A stretch of 64,000 bases of DNA from Bergeyella zoohelcum ATCC 43767 (lineage in GTDB: Bacteria > Bacteroidota > Bacteroidia > Flavobacteriales > Weeksellaceae), in contig NZ_JH932293.1 of the NCBI RefSeq assembly GCF_000301075.1, forward strand, positions 1,710,692 to 1,774,691, read 5' to 3'. The notes beneath the pieces are model-generated. The model was not told where the DNA came from and made no database searches. It saw only the letters and a program-made list of their open reading frames with translations. Position numbers and translations under genes: made by a program. Positions 12,507 through 22,030 of this stretch are shown here, piece after piece. Every line of letters starts with the position of its first letter. Position 1 is the stretch's first letter.

Positions 12507-13073
12507 TTATTTCGCAGATACTTTGATGGTCATATCTATATCATCTTTTACGATGACATCTTGCATTGTAGATTTATAGTTTACATCAAACTTCTGTCTA
12601 TCCCAAGAAAATTTATCAGAAATGATGGTTACTTCTCCATTATCCACGGTTATTTTCGCAGGGAATGCTACAGGATTTGTTTTATTTCTCACCGTAAGAT
12701 TTCCATGCACAGTATAATTAAAATCTTTATTTTTATTCTTCTTTACCGAAGTGATTTTATAAGTTGCAATAGGATATTTTTCTACTTCAAAGAAATCCCC
12801 TTGCTTTAAATGTGCATTCAGTTTTTGTTGTCTCTCTCCTGTAATATCTGTAGCAGTAATGGAGTTCATATCCATTACAAAAGTTCCTCCTACTACAGTA
12901 TTTCCTTTCATTTCTACCGCACCCGATTTTAGATGAATAGTACCATCATGAGAAGAAGATGCAGTTTTAGCTACTTTATATCCCCACCAATGGATATCTG
13001 ATGAAGTTACTTTTTTTGTTTGTCCGAAGGCAAAAGTTCCTGCCAAAACCGCTAATAATGCTAATTTTTTCAT
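12507..13073 (-). CDS. YceI family periplasmic lipid-binding-like protein
   Basis: 188 residues from the Met at 13073. The longer reading from 13109 is rejected because a consensus promoter (13099-13129) overlaps it. The signal peptide is MKKLALLAVLAGTFAFGQ. The mature part has the YceI lipocalin-like beta-barrel pattern: SDIHWWGYKVAKTASSSHDG at the start, DITGERQQKLNAHLKQGDFF in the centre, and TFVMDMNSI. Family members bind isoprenoid-type hydrophobic ligands in the periplasm. The ligand here is unknown. It forms a single-gene unit. Confidence 0.92.
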   Translation of the reverse strand: MKKLALLAVLAGTFAFGQTKKVTSSDIHWWGYKVAKTASSSHDGTIHLKSGAVEMKGNTVVGGTFVMDMNSITATDITGERQQKLNAHLKQGDFFEVEKYPIATYKITSVKKNKNKDFNYTVHGNLTVRNKTNPVAFPAKITVDNGEVTIISDKFSWDRQKFDVNYKSTMQDVIVKDDIDMTIKVSAK

Positions 13074-13098
13074 GTTAAATTGATTTATCTTTATGGAG

Positions 13099-13129
13099 CA
13101 AAGGTACATATTTGATGACCTATTGTCAA
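13099..13129 (-). promoter_or_regulatory. Bacteroidetes-type promoter of the YceI gene
   Basis: On the minus strand TTG (13127-13129), a 20-base spacer and TACCTTTG (13099-13106) match the -33/-7 consensus. Transcription would begin near 13092, so translation must start at 13073. Confidence 0.65.
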
Positions 13130-13147
13130 TTGATCTATGATAAAAAA

Positions 13148-13167
13148 AAATCCTCTAAAATGAGGAA
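13148..13167 (-). terminator. Small terminator after the short T9SS-CTD gene
   Basis: ATCCTC / GAGGAT-type stem (CCTCTaaaatGAGG) with a run of T on the minus-strand downstream side, just beyond the stop at 13176. Confidence 0.6.
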
Positions 13168-13175
13168 TCTTTGTT

Positions 13176-13508
13176 TTATTGTTTGATGATTTGCTTCACT
13201 TTCTGTGTATTGTCATTAAGCGAATAACTCATAAGGTATTTACCATTTCTCAATCTACTCAAGTCTATCTCCATGGAATTAGTATTGGTAGAAAACTGTG
13301 CTACTTGCGTTCCTAAAATATCAAAAATAGCAATAGATTTAATCTTCATACTTTGCTGCGTAGTCTTTACTACCAGCACATCCCTAGAAGCATTTTTATA
13401 CGCAATGATCACTTCCTCTTTTGGCACAAAACTCTCTGCATGAAACTGAGCTGCCAAAGAACCTCCCATCATAAAAATCATTAATACTATATAGATAATT
13501 CTCTTCAT
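13176..13508 (-). CDS. Minimal T9SS sorting-domain protein
   Basis: 110 residues from the Met at 13508. The frame extends to 13607, but that part overlaps the divergent hemB promoter and start. It has a signal peptide (MKRIIYIVLMIFMMGGSLAAQ) followed by about 88 residues whose last 75 resemble a type A T9SS C-terminal domain (KIKSIAIFDILGTQVAQF, IDLSRLRNGKYLMSY, KVKQIIKQ). Almost nothing is left to serve as cargo between signal and sorting domain, except FHAESFVPKEEVIIAY. It may be a genuine tiny surface protein, since similar small genes sit beside hemB in relatives as far as I recall, or a remnant. Divergent from hemB. Confidence 0.75.
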   Translation of the reverse strand: MKRIIYIVLMIFMMGGSLAAQFHAESFVPKEEVIIAYKNASRDVLVVKTTQQSMKIKSIAIFDILGTQVAQFSTNTNSMEIDLSRLRNGKYLMSYSLNDNTQKVKQIIKQ

Positions 13509-13563
13509 ACTCAATAATATTGGGCTAAAATACAACTTATTTTTTAATGAAACAATAGTTTCG

Positions 13564-13571
13564 TACTTTTG
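13564..13571 (+). promoter_or_regulatory. -7 element of the hemB promoter
   Basis: TACTTTTG matches TAnnTTTG and lies 35 bases before the hemB start. No good -33 TTTG was found at the usual spacing. Confidence 0.45.
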
Positions 13572-13605
13572 TAGCACCAAAATAAATACCAAAACTAAAA
13601 AAATC

Positions 13606-14592
13606 ATGATTTATTCCAGAAATAGAAGATTAAGAACCAGCCCAGCCATCCGAAATTTAGTAAGAGAAACTACCCTTACACCGCATGATTTTGTAATGCC
13701 CATGTTCATCATAGAAGGAGAAAACCAGCAGGAGGCCATCCCTTCCATGCCTGGCATCTACAGAAGAAGCATTGATTTAGCAGTAAAAGAGTGCAAAGCC
13801 CTCTTTGAGCTTGGCATCATGGCTGTCAATCTCTATATGAAAGTCCCTGATGGACTTAAAGACAATACAGGAAAAGAAGCATGGAACCCTAACGGACTGA
13901 TGCAAAGAGCCATTAAAGCAATAAAATCTGCCATTCCCAAAATGGTGGTAATGCCTGATGTAGCTCTAGACCCTTACTCTATCTATGGACATGACGGCAT
14001 CATCACAAACGGACAAATAGATAATGATGCTACCAATATTGCCTTAGCTCAGATGGCTGTTTCCCTAGCAGAAGCAGGTGCAGATGTGGTAGCTCCAAGT
14101 GATATGATGGACGGCAGGGTAAAAGTAATTCGTGAAGCATTAGAAGAAAATCATTTTCATCATGTGGGGATCCTAAGTTATGCCGCAAAATATGCCAGCT
14201 CCTTTTACGGGCCTTTTCGCTCTGCCTTAGATTCAGCACCCAAAGATTTTCAGGAAATCCCTACCGATAAAAAAACTTATCAAATGGATTTTCACAATAG
14301 CCGTGAAGCGTATAATGAAGTTTTTAAAGACATCGAAGAGGGGGCAGACATCATTATGATAAAACCTGGAATGCCTTACTTAGACATCGTAGCGAAAATT
14401 CGTGCAGAAATAGATTTACCCATTGCAGTATTTAATGTGAGTGGTGAATACGCCATGCTGAAAGCTGCTGCACAAAATGGCTGGCTAGACAATGACAAAG
14501 CCATCATTGAAAGTCTTACCTGCATTAAAAGAGCAGGAGCAGATATGATTTTCACTTATGCCGCCAAAGAAGCGGCAATGATTATGCAATAA
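13606..14592 (+). CDS. hemB: Porphobilinogen synthase (delta-aminolevulinic acid dehydratase)
   Basis: 328 residues. It condenses two 5-aminolevulinate molecules to porphobilinogen in haem synthesis (cytosol). The Schiff-base lysines are K195 (SYAAKYASSFYGPF) and K253 (DIIMIKPGMPYLD). The metal loop reads DVALDPYSIYGHDG (about 118-131), so the zinc-binding cysteines of the DxCxCxxxxHGHCG type are absent. This puts it in the Mg2+/K+-type group without catalytic zinc. Other haem genes are not in the window. It converges on the SpoIIM-like gene and shares a bidirectional terminator with it. Confidence 0.97.
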   Translation: MIYSRNRRLRTSPAIRNLVRETTLTPHDFVMPMFIIEGENQQEAIPSMPGIYRRSIDLAVKECKALFELGIMAVNLYMKVPDGLKDNTGKEAWNPNGLMQRAIKAIKSAIPKMVVMPDVALDPYSIYGHDGIITNGQIDNDATNIALAQMAVSLAEAGADVVAPSDMMDGRVKVIREALEENHFHHVGILSYAAKYASSFYGPFRSALDSAPKDFQEIPTDKKTYQMDFHNSREAYNEVFKDIEEGADIIMIKPGMPYLDIVAKIRAEIDLPIAVFNVSGEYAMLKAAAQNGWLDNDKAIIESLTCIKRAGADMIFTYAAKEAAMIMQ

Positions 14593-14617
14593 TTTTTCCA
14601 AATATACTATAAAAAAA

Positions 14618-14649
14618 TTGCCAAAGTGAATTATTCATCACTTTGGCAA
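14618..14649. terminator. Bidirectional terminator between hemB and the SpoIIM-like gene
   Basis: TTGCCAAAGTGA (14618-14629) pairs perfectly with TCACTTTGGCAA (14638-14649). A runs on the left and T-rich sequence on the right allow termination from both converging genes. Confidence 0.85.
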
Positions 14650-14689
14650 AATTGTATTATCTCCTCTCGCTATTACAGCTAAAAAAACA

Positions 14690-15670
14690 TTAATCTTCCT
14701 GCATCATCTCTTTCTCTACTTTTCTTCTTACCCATAGCGGATAGACCAAATAGTAAAATACCACAATAAAAAGACATCCGAAGATGATGAGAGAGTTTAG
14801 CCATACAGGCATAGTCAGTCCATGACGAGACACATACCCTTCTATCCAGCCCGCTACAATGGTAAAAGGGACAGTACTGATGAATATTTTAAAAGAACTT
14901 ACCACTCCTTTCTTAAATGCTTCTAGCCTAGAATAAGTTTTAGGAAATAGAATAGAAGTCCCTAAAATCAATCCCGCTGCACACTCTATAATCATAGCAA
15001 AAATCTCAAAAGTACCGTGAAGCCATATCCCTTTGAGACTGTCTTTTAATGCTCCATATTCATGAAAAAAATACTGAAAAGAACCTAACATGATACAATT
15101 CTGAATAAGCACCCAGAGACTCCCTACCCCACCGAAGACGCCATAAAGATACATTTTAGCCCCCACCATTAAATTATTCATGATAATATAAAATGCCATC
15201 GCCCATTCTTCACCACCATCATACACTTTAATAGGATTCCCTTTTTTAATATTCTCTATGGTCATGTTCACATACCCTTCACCCAAAATAAGCTTCACAA
15301 ATTCCTTATCATAAATGGCAGAAAAAACGCCTATCAATACGAAAATCAGGAAAAAAATAAAGGTAGAATAAATATATTTTCTGTATTCATAAAGTAATAA
15401 AGGGACTTCGGTTTTAAAGAAATAAGAAAAACGATTTTCCTCTATTCGTCTTGTTTTATATATCTTTTGAAAAATTTGTACCGAAAGATGATTGAGATAC
15501 ACCGTGGTTTTACTCTTAGGATAGTAAGTCTGTGCAAATGATAAATCATTCACCAAATTAATATACAAGGAAGACAAGTCATCAGGATTTTTTTTAATTT
15601 TTTTTTGGATTACTTGCTCTACTTCCAGCCATTTTTCTTTATTTTGTTTAATAAAAGCTACCTCTCTCAT
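14690..15670 (-). CDS. Stage II sporulation protein M-like (DUF95) membrane protein
   Basis: 326 residues. A soluble N-terminal part (1-100; MREVAFIKQNKEKWLEVEQ) is followed by five or so hydrophobic segments: about 105-130, 170-195, 200-260, 275-295 and 300-320. Despite its name the SpoIIM/DUF95 family is widespread in non-sporulating bacteria, and in Bacteroidetes usually stands next to an RDD-family gene, as here (divergent, 24 bases apart). The role is unproven; membrane remodelling or transport has been proposed for the group. Confidence 0.85.
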   Translation of the reverse strand: MREVAFIKQNKEKWLEVEQVIQKKIKKNPDDLSSLYINLVNDLSFAQTYYPKSKTTVYLNHLSVQIFQKIYKTRRIEENRFSYFFKTEVPLLLYEYRKYIYSTFIFFLIFVLIGVFSAIYDKEFVKLILGEGYVNMTIENIKKGNPIKVYDGGEEWAMAFYIIMNNLMVGAKMYLYGVFGGVGSLWVLIQNCIMLGSFQYFFHEYGALKDSLKGIWLHGTFEIFAMIIECAAGLILGTSILFPKTYSRLEAFKKGVVSSFKIFISTVPFTIVAGWIEGYVSRHGLTMPVWLNSLIIFGCLFIVVFYYLVYPLWVRRKVEKEMMQED

Positions 15671-15694
15671 ACGATAGGCTAAATTATAAAAAAT

Positions 15695-16432
15695 ATGTCA
15701 GAAATTACTATCAATACTTCACAAAATGTCAATATTATTTTTAATACCGCCAGTATAGGAGAAAGAATGATAGCTTTTGGTATAGATATGGTAATTAAAG
15801 CGGCATATCTCTTTTCTATTTACTTCCTAATTGATCTTTTTAATATCAATTTTATGGGAACAGACTTAGAATGGCTAGCCTTCATCATCATTCTCATGTC
15901 CCCTCTTATCTTTTATACATTAGTATCTGAGCTACTCATGGAGGGACAAACCATCGGAAAAAGAATTATGAAAATTAAGGTCATTAAAATAGATGGCTAC
16001 CAAGCCTATTTCTCAGACTACCTTTTAAGATGGTTTTTCAGATTAATAGATGTGTATTCTAATGGAGGAGCCATAGGTCTTATCACTATGATTTCCAGCA
16101 AGTACAATCAACGACTTGGCGATTTAAGCACAGGAACCGCCGTAATTTCACTCAAAAATAAAGTTAATATTTCTCACACCATTCTTCAGGAAATAGCCGA
16201 TGACTATATTCCTGCATTTCCGCAAGTTTTGGCACTATCAGACCATGATATTAATATCATTAAAACCCACTATCAAAACGCCATCACCCATAATGACATG
16301 ATAGTAATACAGAAATTAGCCAATAAAATACAATCTGTGATGAAACTAGACGACCGGTATATCCCCATGAAGCCCAATGAGTTCATCCAGAAAATACTCC
16401 AAGATTACAATCATTTTACAGGAAAAGAATAA
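15695..16432 (+). CDS. RDD family membrane protein
   Basis: 245 residues. Residues 18-165 are the RDD domain: ASIGERMIAFGIDMVIKA (first membrane segment with the Arg and Asp), ILMSPLIFYTLVSELLMEGQTIGKR, and YLLRWFFRLIDVY. The C-terminal 80 residues are soluble. RDD proteins are small membrane proteins, some linked to Na+/H+ or compatible-solute transport; the function here is unknown. Divergent from the SpoIIM-like gene, a conserved neighbour in this phylum. Confidence 0.88.
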   Translation: MSEITINTSQNVNIIFNTASIGERMIAFGIDMVIKAAYLFSIYFLIDLFNINFMGTDLEWLAFIIILMSPLIFYTLVSELLMEGQTIGKRIMKIKVIKIDGYQAYFSDYLLRWFFRLIDVYSNGGAIGLITMISSKYNQRLGDLSTGTAVISLKNKVNISHTILQEIADDYIPAFPQVLALSDHDINIIKTHYQNAITHNDMIVIQKLANKIQSVMKLDDRYIPMKPNEFIQKILQDYNHFTGKE

Positions 16433-16436
16433 AAAA

Positions 16437-16468
16437 TTTTGTGGAAGAGAAATTTTGAAGTAAATTTG
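16437..16468 (+). promoter_or_regulatory. Consensus promoter of gcvH
   Basis: TTTTG (16437-16441), 19-base spacer, TAAATTTG (16461-16468), 20 bases before the gcvH start. It is one of the best matches in the window to the Bacteroidetes sigma-A-type promoter. Confidence 0.7.
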
Positions 16469-16487
16469 GACAAATTAATTAATACAA

Positions 16488-16859
16488 ATGAATATACCAG
16501 CAGAACTTAAGTACACAAAAGACCACGAATGGGTAAAAATTGAAGGTAATATTGCAACTGTGGGCATCACAGACTTCGCACAGGGAGAGCTTGGGGACAT
16601 CGTTTTCGTGGATGTAGATACGGTAGATGAAGAGCTTTCAGCAGGAGAGGTTTTCGGAAGTGTGGAAGCAGTAAAAACAGTTTCTGACCTTTATTTGCCT
16701 GTAAGCGGTAAAGTAATCGAGTTTAATGAAGCACTAGAAGACCAGCCAGAACTTGTGAACTCTGACCCTTACGGAGAAGGATGGATTATCAAAATAGAAG
16801 TTTCTGGTGAAGGAGAGGAGCTTCTTTCTTCTGATGAATACCAAGCTACCCTTGGATAA
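16488..16859 (+). CDS. gcvH: Glycine cleavage system H protein
   Basis: 123 residues. It carries the lipoyl group that shuttles the aminomethyl moiety between the P, T and L proteins of the glycine cleavage complex. The attachment site is K63 in FGSVEAVKTVSDLYLPVSG. The family-typical N-terminus (PAELKYTKDHEWVKIEG) and full length are present. The genes gcvT and gcvP are not nearby. The downstream vanZ-like gene overlaps its end. Confidence 0.97.
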   Translation: MNIPAELKYTKDHEWVKIEGNIATVGITDFAQGELGDIVFVDVDTVDEELSAGEVFGSVEAVKTVSDLYLPVSGKVIEFNEALEDQPELVNSDPYGEGWIIKIEVSGEGEELLSSDEYQATLG

Positions 16860-17202
16860 ATATTCCAAAATATTTAAAATTACAATGCCCATTTATTGGG
16901 CATTGCTTACTTATGCACTATTGAGGCCTAGCATAGAAAAAACTGACCATTGGTTTTTATTTTCGGGGATAGATAAAGTGGTTCACTTTATTTTTTTCCT
17001 CGTCTTGGGGTTTATGTTTAAAATGGCATACCCTAAAATTACACTGCATTATTTTTCTATCTTACTTTTTAGCTATGCATTATTCACAGAAATACTACAA
17101 GAAATAATAGCCGTAGGCAGAACAGGAGATATTTATGACCTTATTGCCAATGTTTTAGGTTTCCTTCTAGGATTTTGGATAGTAAAAAAACTAGTAAAAT
17201 AA
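16834..17202 (+). CDS. VanZ family membrane protein
   Basis: 122 residues from the ATG at 16834, which overlaps gcvH by 26 bases. An earlier in-frame start at 16807 would overlap more and adds nothing conserved. Three or four membrane segments: MPIYWALLTYALL, VVHFIFFLVLGFMFKMAY, and DLIANVLGFLLGFWIV. The VanZ-like signature includes DKVVHFIFF and TEILQEIIAVGRTGDIYDLIANVLG. VanZ relatives influence sensitivity to glycopeptides in some species; here the role is unknown. Translational coupling with gcvH is likely. Confidence 0.82.
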   Translation: MNTKLPLDKYSKIFKITMPIYWALLTYALLRPSIEKTDHWFLFSGIDKVVHFIFFLVLGFMFKMAYPKITLHYFSILLFSYALFTEILQEIIAVGRTGDIYDLIANVLGFLLGFWIVKKLVK

Positions 17203-17283
17203 TTATCCTAATCTTTATTTTAAGAATTTTCTGTACAAAAAACTTATTTTTTCAAAATCAACAAAATATCGAAAAAAATAAAA

Positions 17284-17317
17284 AATACAGAGACGCAATG
17301 TTTAGCATCTCTGTATT
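17284..17317. repeat. Hairpin repeat (AATACAGAGA / TCTCTGTATT)
   Basis: A 10-bp inverted repeat around a GACGC...GCATC core between the convergent vanZ gene and a T9SS-CTD remnant. It could serve as a terminator. It resembles the hairpins at 17358-17390 and 60926-60945, which also contain a GACG..AGA or GACGCGAT core. Confidence 0.55.
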
Positions 17318-17357
17318 GAGATATCATTATGAATATATCCCACCAACATACCATAAC

Positions 17358-17390
17358 GCCGTAAAGACGCGATACATCTCGGCTTTACAG
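17358..17390. repeat. Hairpin repeat with GTAAAGACGCGAT core
   Basis: GTAAAG (17361-17366) pairs with CTTTAC (17383-17388), with CGCGAT/ATCTCG in the stem. It is a mobile-looking GACGCGAT-type hairpin of the sort dispersed in flavobacterial intergenic regions. Confidence 0.5.
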
Positions 17391-17398
17391 AATTTAAA

Positions 17399-17635
17399 TT
17401 ATTTAGTCACCTTTGTAGTTTCTACACCTTTGTCTGTAGTTATTTTTAGGAAATAAACACCTTTGCTAAGCACTGAAACATCTCTATCATGGTCTAAAAG
17501 CACTTTTACCAATTGCCCTGCTGTGTTGTAAATTTCTACTTTTTGTACTTTGGCATCTCCTTTAAGAATCAAAGTATCCGCATTGGGAAACACCACGCAT
17601 AGCGGCTGTACAGCACAAATATCCACCAAACATTT
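17399..17635 (-). pseudogene. T9SS type A sorting-domain remnant
   Basis: About 76 residues ending a minus-strand frame with no signal peptide. An in-frame TAA lies at 17636-17638, and the only start is TTG. The sequence (VVFPNADTLILKG, VQKVEIYNTAGQLVKVLL, LSKGVYFLKITTDKG) is an ordinary T9SS C-terminal domain in which the YPNP motif has become FPNA. The cargo part is gone. It looks like the tail of a larger surface protein lost by deletion. Confidence 0.7.
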
Positions 17636-17729
17636 TTATCTCACAATAGTCTGAACACCAATAGTATAAACAGCAAATAACTGCTAGCTTCTATCATCAT
17701 ACCTTATACTTAGTACATTATACATCCTA

Positions 17730-18104
17730 TTACCTCCTTGCCATTTCCATTTTATACGCCATCAGTGAGGCGATGTTATTGGCTTTTTGAATAATGATGG
17801 TAGCATTCTCTCCCTCAAAATGCTCATGCACTGTGGCGGTCCATAGCTGAAGCCATATTTCAAAATGATGCTTCTCCATGGCATGAATAGCGTTAATGGG
17901 AAAATGAACCGCCATAGGGTTTCCCTTGTATGCCCTATCTCCCAATAACAGTGTACACCAAAAATCATACATGGTAGGGAGATGATGTGCCCAATCTACC
18001 TTGGCTATTTCATTAAAGAAAAATCCAATCTCAGACTTCTGAATTTTATTGTAAAAAGCATCTACCAAAAAAATAATATCCTCTCTGTTTTCTAATTTTT
18101 TCAT
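17730..18104 (-). CDS. Group III truncated haemoglobin
   Basis: 124 residues, the usual length. It has family-typical features: DIIFLVDAFYNKI at the start, HHLPTMYDFWCTLLLG, FPINAIHAMEKHHFEIWLQLW with the proximal histidine, and AYKMEMA at the end. These are small 2-over-2 globins that bind haem and O2, NO or sulfide. Group III members are the least understood. The gene stands alone between a T9SS remnant and the divergent mce gene. Confidence 0.92.
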   Translation of the reverse strand: MKKLENREDIIFLVDAFYNKIQKSEIGFFFNEIAKVDWAHHLPTMYDFWCTLLLGDRAYKGNPMAVHFPINAIHAMEKHHFEIWLQLWTATVHEHFEGENATIIIQKANNIASLMAYKMEMARR

Positions 18105-18169
18105 GAAATAAAGGTATGAAAATTTTCTTAGCTGAGAAGATTATTTTATTTTTACCCAAACAATGAAAT

Positions 18170-18568
18170 ATGAAAATAGAACACTTAGGGATAGCGGTAC
18201 AATCACTTCCCTTTTCAGAAGAGCTATTCACTAAACTACTGGGCAAAGCACCTTACAAAAATGAAACCGTAGAAAGTGAGGGCGTTACTACTTCTTTTTT
18301 TGAAGTAGGAACATCCAAAATAGAGCTCCTCCACGCTACCCAAGAAGATAGCCCAATAGAGAAATTTATTCAGAAAAAAGGAGAAGGTATTCATCACATC
18401 GCTTTTGGAGTGGAAGATATTATAGCAGAAATAAACCGACTCAAACAAGAAGGCTTTGAATTTATTTCTGAAACGCCGAAAGAAGGTGCAGATAATAAGC
18501 TCATCGTTTTTCTTCATCCTAAAAGCACCAATGGCGTCCTTGTAGAACTTTGTCAAGAAAAGAAATAG
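18170..18568 (+). CDS. mce: Methylmalonyl-CoA epimerase
   Basis: 132 residues of the glyoxalase/VOC fold. Two repeated halves begin IEHLGIAVQSL and GIHHIAFGVEDI, giving the metal ligands (H5, H85 area, and E in LVEL). It interconverts (R)- and (S)-methylmalonyl-CoA in propionate/succinate metabolism. The cinA start lies 2 bases after its stop, so the two are co-transcribed. Confidence 0.93.
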   Translation: MKIEHLGIAVQSLPFSEELFTKLLGKAPYKNETVESEGVTTSFFEVGTSKIELLHATQEDSPIEKFIQKKGEGIHHIAFGVEDIIAEINRLKQEGFEFISETPKEGADNKLIVFLHPKSTNGVLVELCQEKK

Positions 18569-18570
18569 TT

Positions 18571-19818
18571 ATGGTAAAGGCAGCACTTATCGTTATTGGA
18601 GATGAAATTCTTTCTGGACATACGCTGGATACCAATTCTCAATTCATCACTGCCCAACTGAGAGAAATCAATATCCGTACTGTAAGCATTTGTACTGTTC
18701 CAGATTCTGTAGATGCCATACAAAAAGGTCTAGAAACCGCAAGTGAATCAGCAGACATCATCATTACCACAGGAGGATTAGGGCCTACCAAAGATGATAA
18801 AACCAAGAAGGCATACCAGCATTTCTTTAATGACGCATTGGTATTAGATGAAAGCACTTTCGCTCATCTCTCAGAATATTTGAACCGAAAAGGAAGAGCA
18901 CATCTTTTAGAAATCAATAAACAACAAGCCATGGTACTTTCTAAAGCTAAAGTACTCCAAAATCACTACGGAACAGCTCCTTGTATGCAGATAATAGAAA
19001 ATGATAAGATGTATTTTTCTCTCCCAGGCGTGCCTTATGAACTCAAACATTTAGTCAGTGAACAAATCATCCCTTTGCTCAAAAATCATTTCCAAACCAA
19101 TTACATGGAAACTCGATTTATTTCCGTAGTAGATTTCCCCGAAAGTCTATTATCTCAACATATTGAATCTTGGGAACTGGCATTGCCTCAGCATATACAG
19201 CTAAGCTATCTCCCGATAGGAAACCGTGTTAAACTGAAAATCATCGGTTCAGGAAGTGATAAAGCATCCGTAAAAAAAGAACTGGATAACGAAATAGAAA
19301 AACTCCAACCGCTCATCGGGGATAAAGTTATCTCTTGGCAAGGAGAGGCTATAGAAGAAATTTTAGGCGAACTGCTCACCCGTAAAAAACTGACCATAGG
19401 AGCTGCTGAAAGCTGTACAGGAGGAGCTATTGCTCGGTTATTGACTTCCGTTTCAGGAAGTAGCAATTATATGAAAGGCGGAATAGTAAGCTATGCCACC
19501 AGCATAAAAACTTCTGTGCTAGGAGTTTCAGAAACATTCATTAAAGAAAAAAATGTAGTTTCAGAAGAAGTAGCAATGGCCATGGCACAAGGAGCGAAAA
19601 AACTATTACAAACCGATATTTCTATTGCCACCACGGGTGTAGCAGGTCCTAATACCGACAACGAAAATAACGAAATAGGAAAAATATGTTACGCAATAAT
19701 CATTGGAAATCAATCATATACCCACACCTTATTCCTTCCTCATTTAGATAGAAAAGACTTCATCAGCTTCGTAGCTCAAAGAGTATTGCAAGATGTAGTA
19801 CAGTATGTAGATACATGA
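18571..19818 (+). CDS. cinA: CinA family protein (NMN deamidase-related)
   Basis: 415 residues from the Met at 18571, which directly follows the mce stop. The upstream in-frame start at 18550 lies inside mce and is rejected. The N-terminal MoCF-type domain (1-170) has ALIVIGDEILSGHTLDTN and IITTGGLGPTKDDKT. The C-terminal CinA domain (about 255-415) has AAESCTGGAIARLLTSVSG and SVLGVSE, the nicotinamide mononucleotide deamidase region. The protein recycles NMN and hydrolyses ADP-ribose in characterised members. It is followed by a shared terminator. Confidence 0.95.
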   Translation: MVKAALIVIGDEILSGHTLDTNSQFITAQLREINIRTVSICTVPDSVDAIQKGLETASESADIIITTGGLGPTKDDKTKKAYQHFFNDALVLDESTFAHLSEYLNRKGRAHLLEINKQQAMVLSKAKVLQNHYGTAPCMQIIENDKMYFSLPGVPYELKHLVSEQIIPLLKNHFQTNYMETRFISVVDFPESLLSQHIESWELALPQHIQLSYLPIGNRVKLKIIGSGSDKASVKKELDNEIEKLQPLIGDKVISWQGEAIEEILGELLTRKKLTIGAAESCTGGAIARLLTSVSGSSNYMKGGIVSYATSIKTSVLGVSETFIKEKNVVSEEVAMAMAQGAKKLLQTDISIATTGVAGPNTDNENNEIGKICYAIIIGNQSYTHTLFLPHLDRKDFISFVAQRVLQDVVQYVDT

Positions 19819-19902
19819 TAGCTTTTTAGTTTTTGTGCTTTTGGTACTTTGGAAATCCTACAGCTGGAATAAAAAATGCTAAATTTAATTCAACTTTAAA
19901 AG

Positions 19903-19926
19903 AAAGCTGCCCAAGAGAGCAGCTTT
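19903..19926. terminator. Bidirectional terminator between cinA and gapA
   Basis: AAAGCTGC (19903-19910) pairs with GCAGCTTT (19919-19926) and is followed by TTTTT on the plus strand. AAAA-rich flanks on the left serve gapA. Confidence 0.8.
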
Positions 19927-19955
19927 TTTTAGTTTATTATAGTAAAAAAGATTTC

Positions 19956-20972
<1,017 letters not shown>

Positions 20973-21022
20973 TTATAAAATTGTTATTCCTTACTACTTT
21001 TTACTTTGTACAACAAAATACA

Positions 21023-22009
21023 TCACAACGCTAATACTTCCCCTACCGTGAGAAGCTCTTTATTGATTTCGTTATGTTTTTTTATTGCATCTTCTATAGG
21101 CGTATATACCAACTGATTAGACCTCAGCCCTGCCATCACATTGGTAAGTCCTTTCATCAGTCCTATTACTGCTCCGTAACCTAACCTTGATGCCAATACC
21201 CTATCTGCACAGCTCGGTCTGCCTCCTCTTTGAATATGCCCAAGTACGGATACTCTTATATCTGCATTAGGAAATTTTTCTTTCGTTTTATCTGCTAATT
21301 CATAGGTAGTAGCCAGCTGCTCTCCCTCCGCTACGATGACTATATTAGACACCTTCCCTCTTTTATGAGATTCTTCCAAAGTCTTATAAAACTCCTCAAA
21401 ACTGTCTTTCTGCTCAGGAATTAAGATATCTACTGCTCCTGTTGCTATTCCACTATGCAAAGCGATAAATCCAGCATCTCTTCCCATTACCTCAATGAAA
21501 AAAATCCTATTATGAGAAGTGGCAGTATCTCTAATTTTATCAATGGCATCCATTGCTGTATTGAGTGCCGTATCAAAACCGATGGTGCTATCCGTCCCAA
21601 AAATATCATTATCTATGGTACCTGGAACCCCTATGACCTTTATACCGTGCTCTTCGCTAAAAATTTGGGCTCCTGTAAAAGTACCATCTCCACCAATGAC
21701 TACTAGCCCATCAATGCCATGATTTTTACAGTTTTCGTATGCCTTTTGTCTTCCCTCTTCGGTTCTAAAAGCATCTGAACGAGCCGATTTTAAAATGGTA
21801 CCTCCCAAGTCAATGATATTGCTCACAGACCTTGCTCCCATAGCGGTAAATTTTGCTTGCACCAATCCATCGTACCCTTCACGGATACCGATGACTTCCA
21901 CTCCATGGTAAAGTGCCGTTCTTACCACCGCTCTAATGGCAGCATTCATCCCTGGAGAATCTCCTCCCGAGGTCAGTACACCTATTTTTTTTAATTTATG
22001 ATTTCCCAA
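21023..22009 (-). CDS. pfkA: 6-phosphofructokinase (ATP-dependent)
   Basis: 328 residues if started at the TTG at 22009. The frame is open to an ATG at 22072, but a TAGATTTG promoter box (22031-22038) lies inside that extension, which reads as hydrophobic noise. The TTG also places the conserved KKIGVLTSGGDSPGMNAAIRAVVR at the usual distance. Other motifs are VIGGDGTFTGA, PGTIDNDIFGTD, GRDAGFIAL and GHIQRGGRPSCADR. It phosphorylates fructose 6-phosphate in glycolysis. The ISAs1 element lies just upstream. Confidence 0.95.
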   Translation of the reverse strand: MGNHKLKKIGVLTSGGDSPGMNAAIRAVVRTALYHGVEVIGIREGYDGLVQAKFTAMGARSVSNIIDLGGTILKSARSDAFRTEEGRQKAYENCKNHGIDGLVVIGGDGTFTGAQIFSEEHGIKVIGVPGTIDNDIFGTDSTIGFDTALNTAMDAIDKIRDTATSHNRIFFIEVMGRDAGFIALHSGIATGAVDILIPEQKDSFEEFYKTLEESHKRGKVSNIVIVAEGEQLATTYELADKTKEKFPNADIRVSVLGHIQRGGRPSCADRVLASRLGYGAVIGLMKGLTNVMAGLRSNQLVYTPIEDAIKKHNEINKELLTVGEVLAL

Positions 22010-22030
22010 AATCTTATTTATTTGGTTGCA

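Noticed and set aside
16807-16833. VanZ-like protein starting at 16807
   Set aside because: Would overlap gcvH by more bases; the Met at 16834 starts nearer the first conserved segment.
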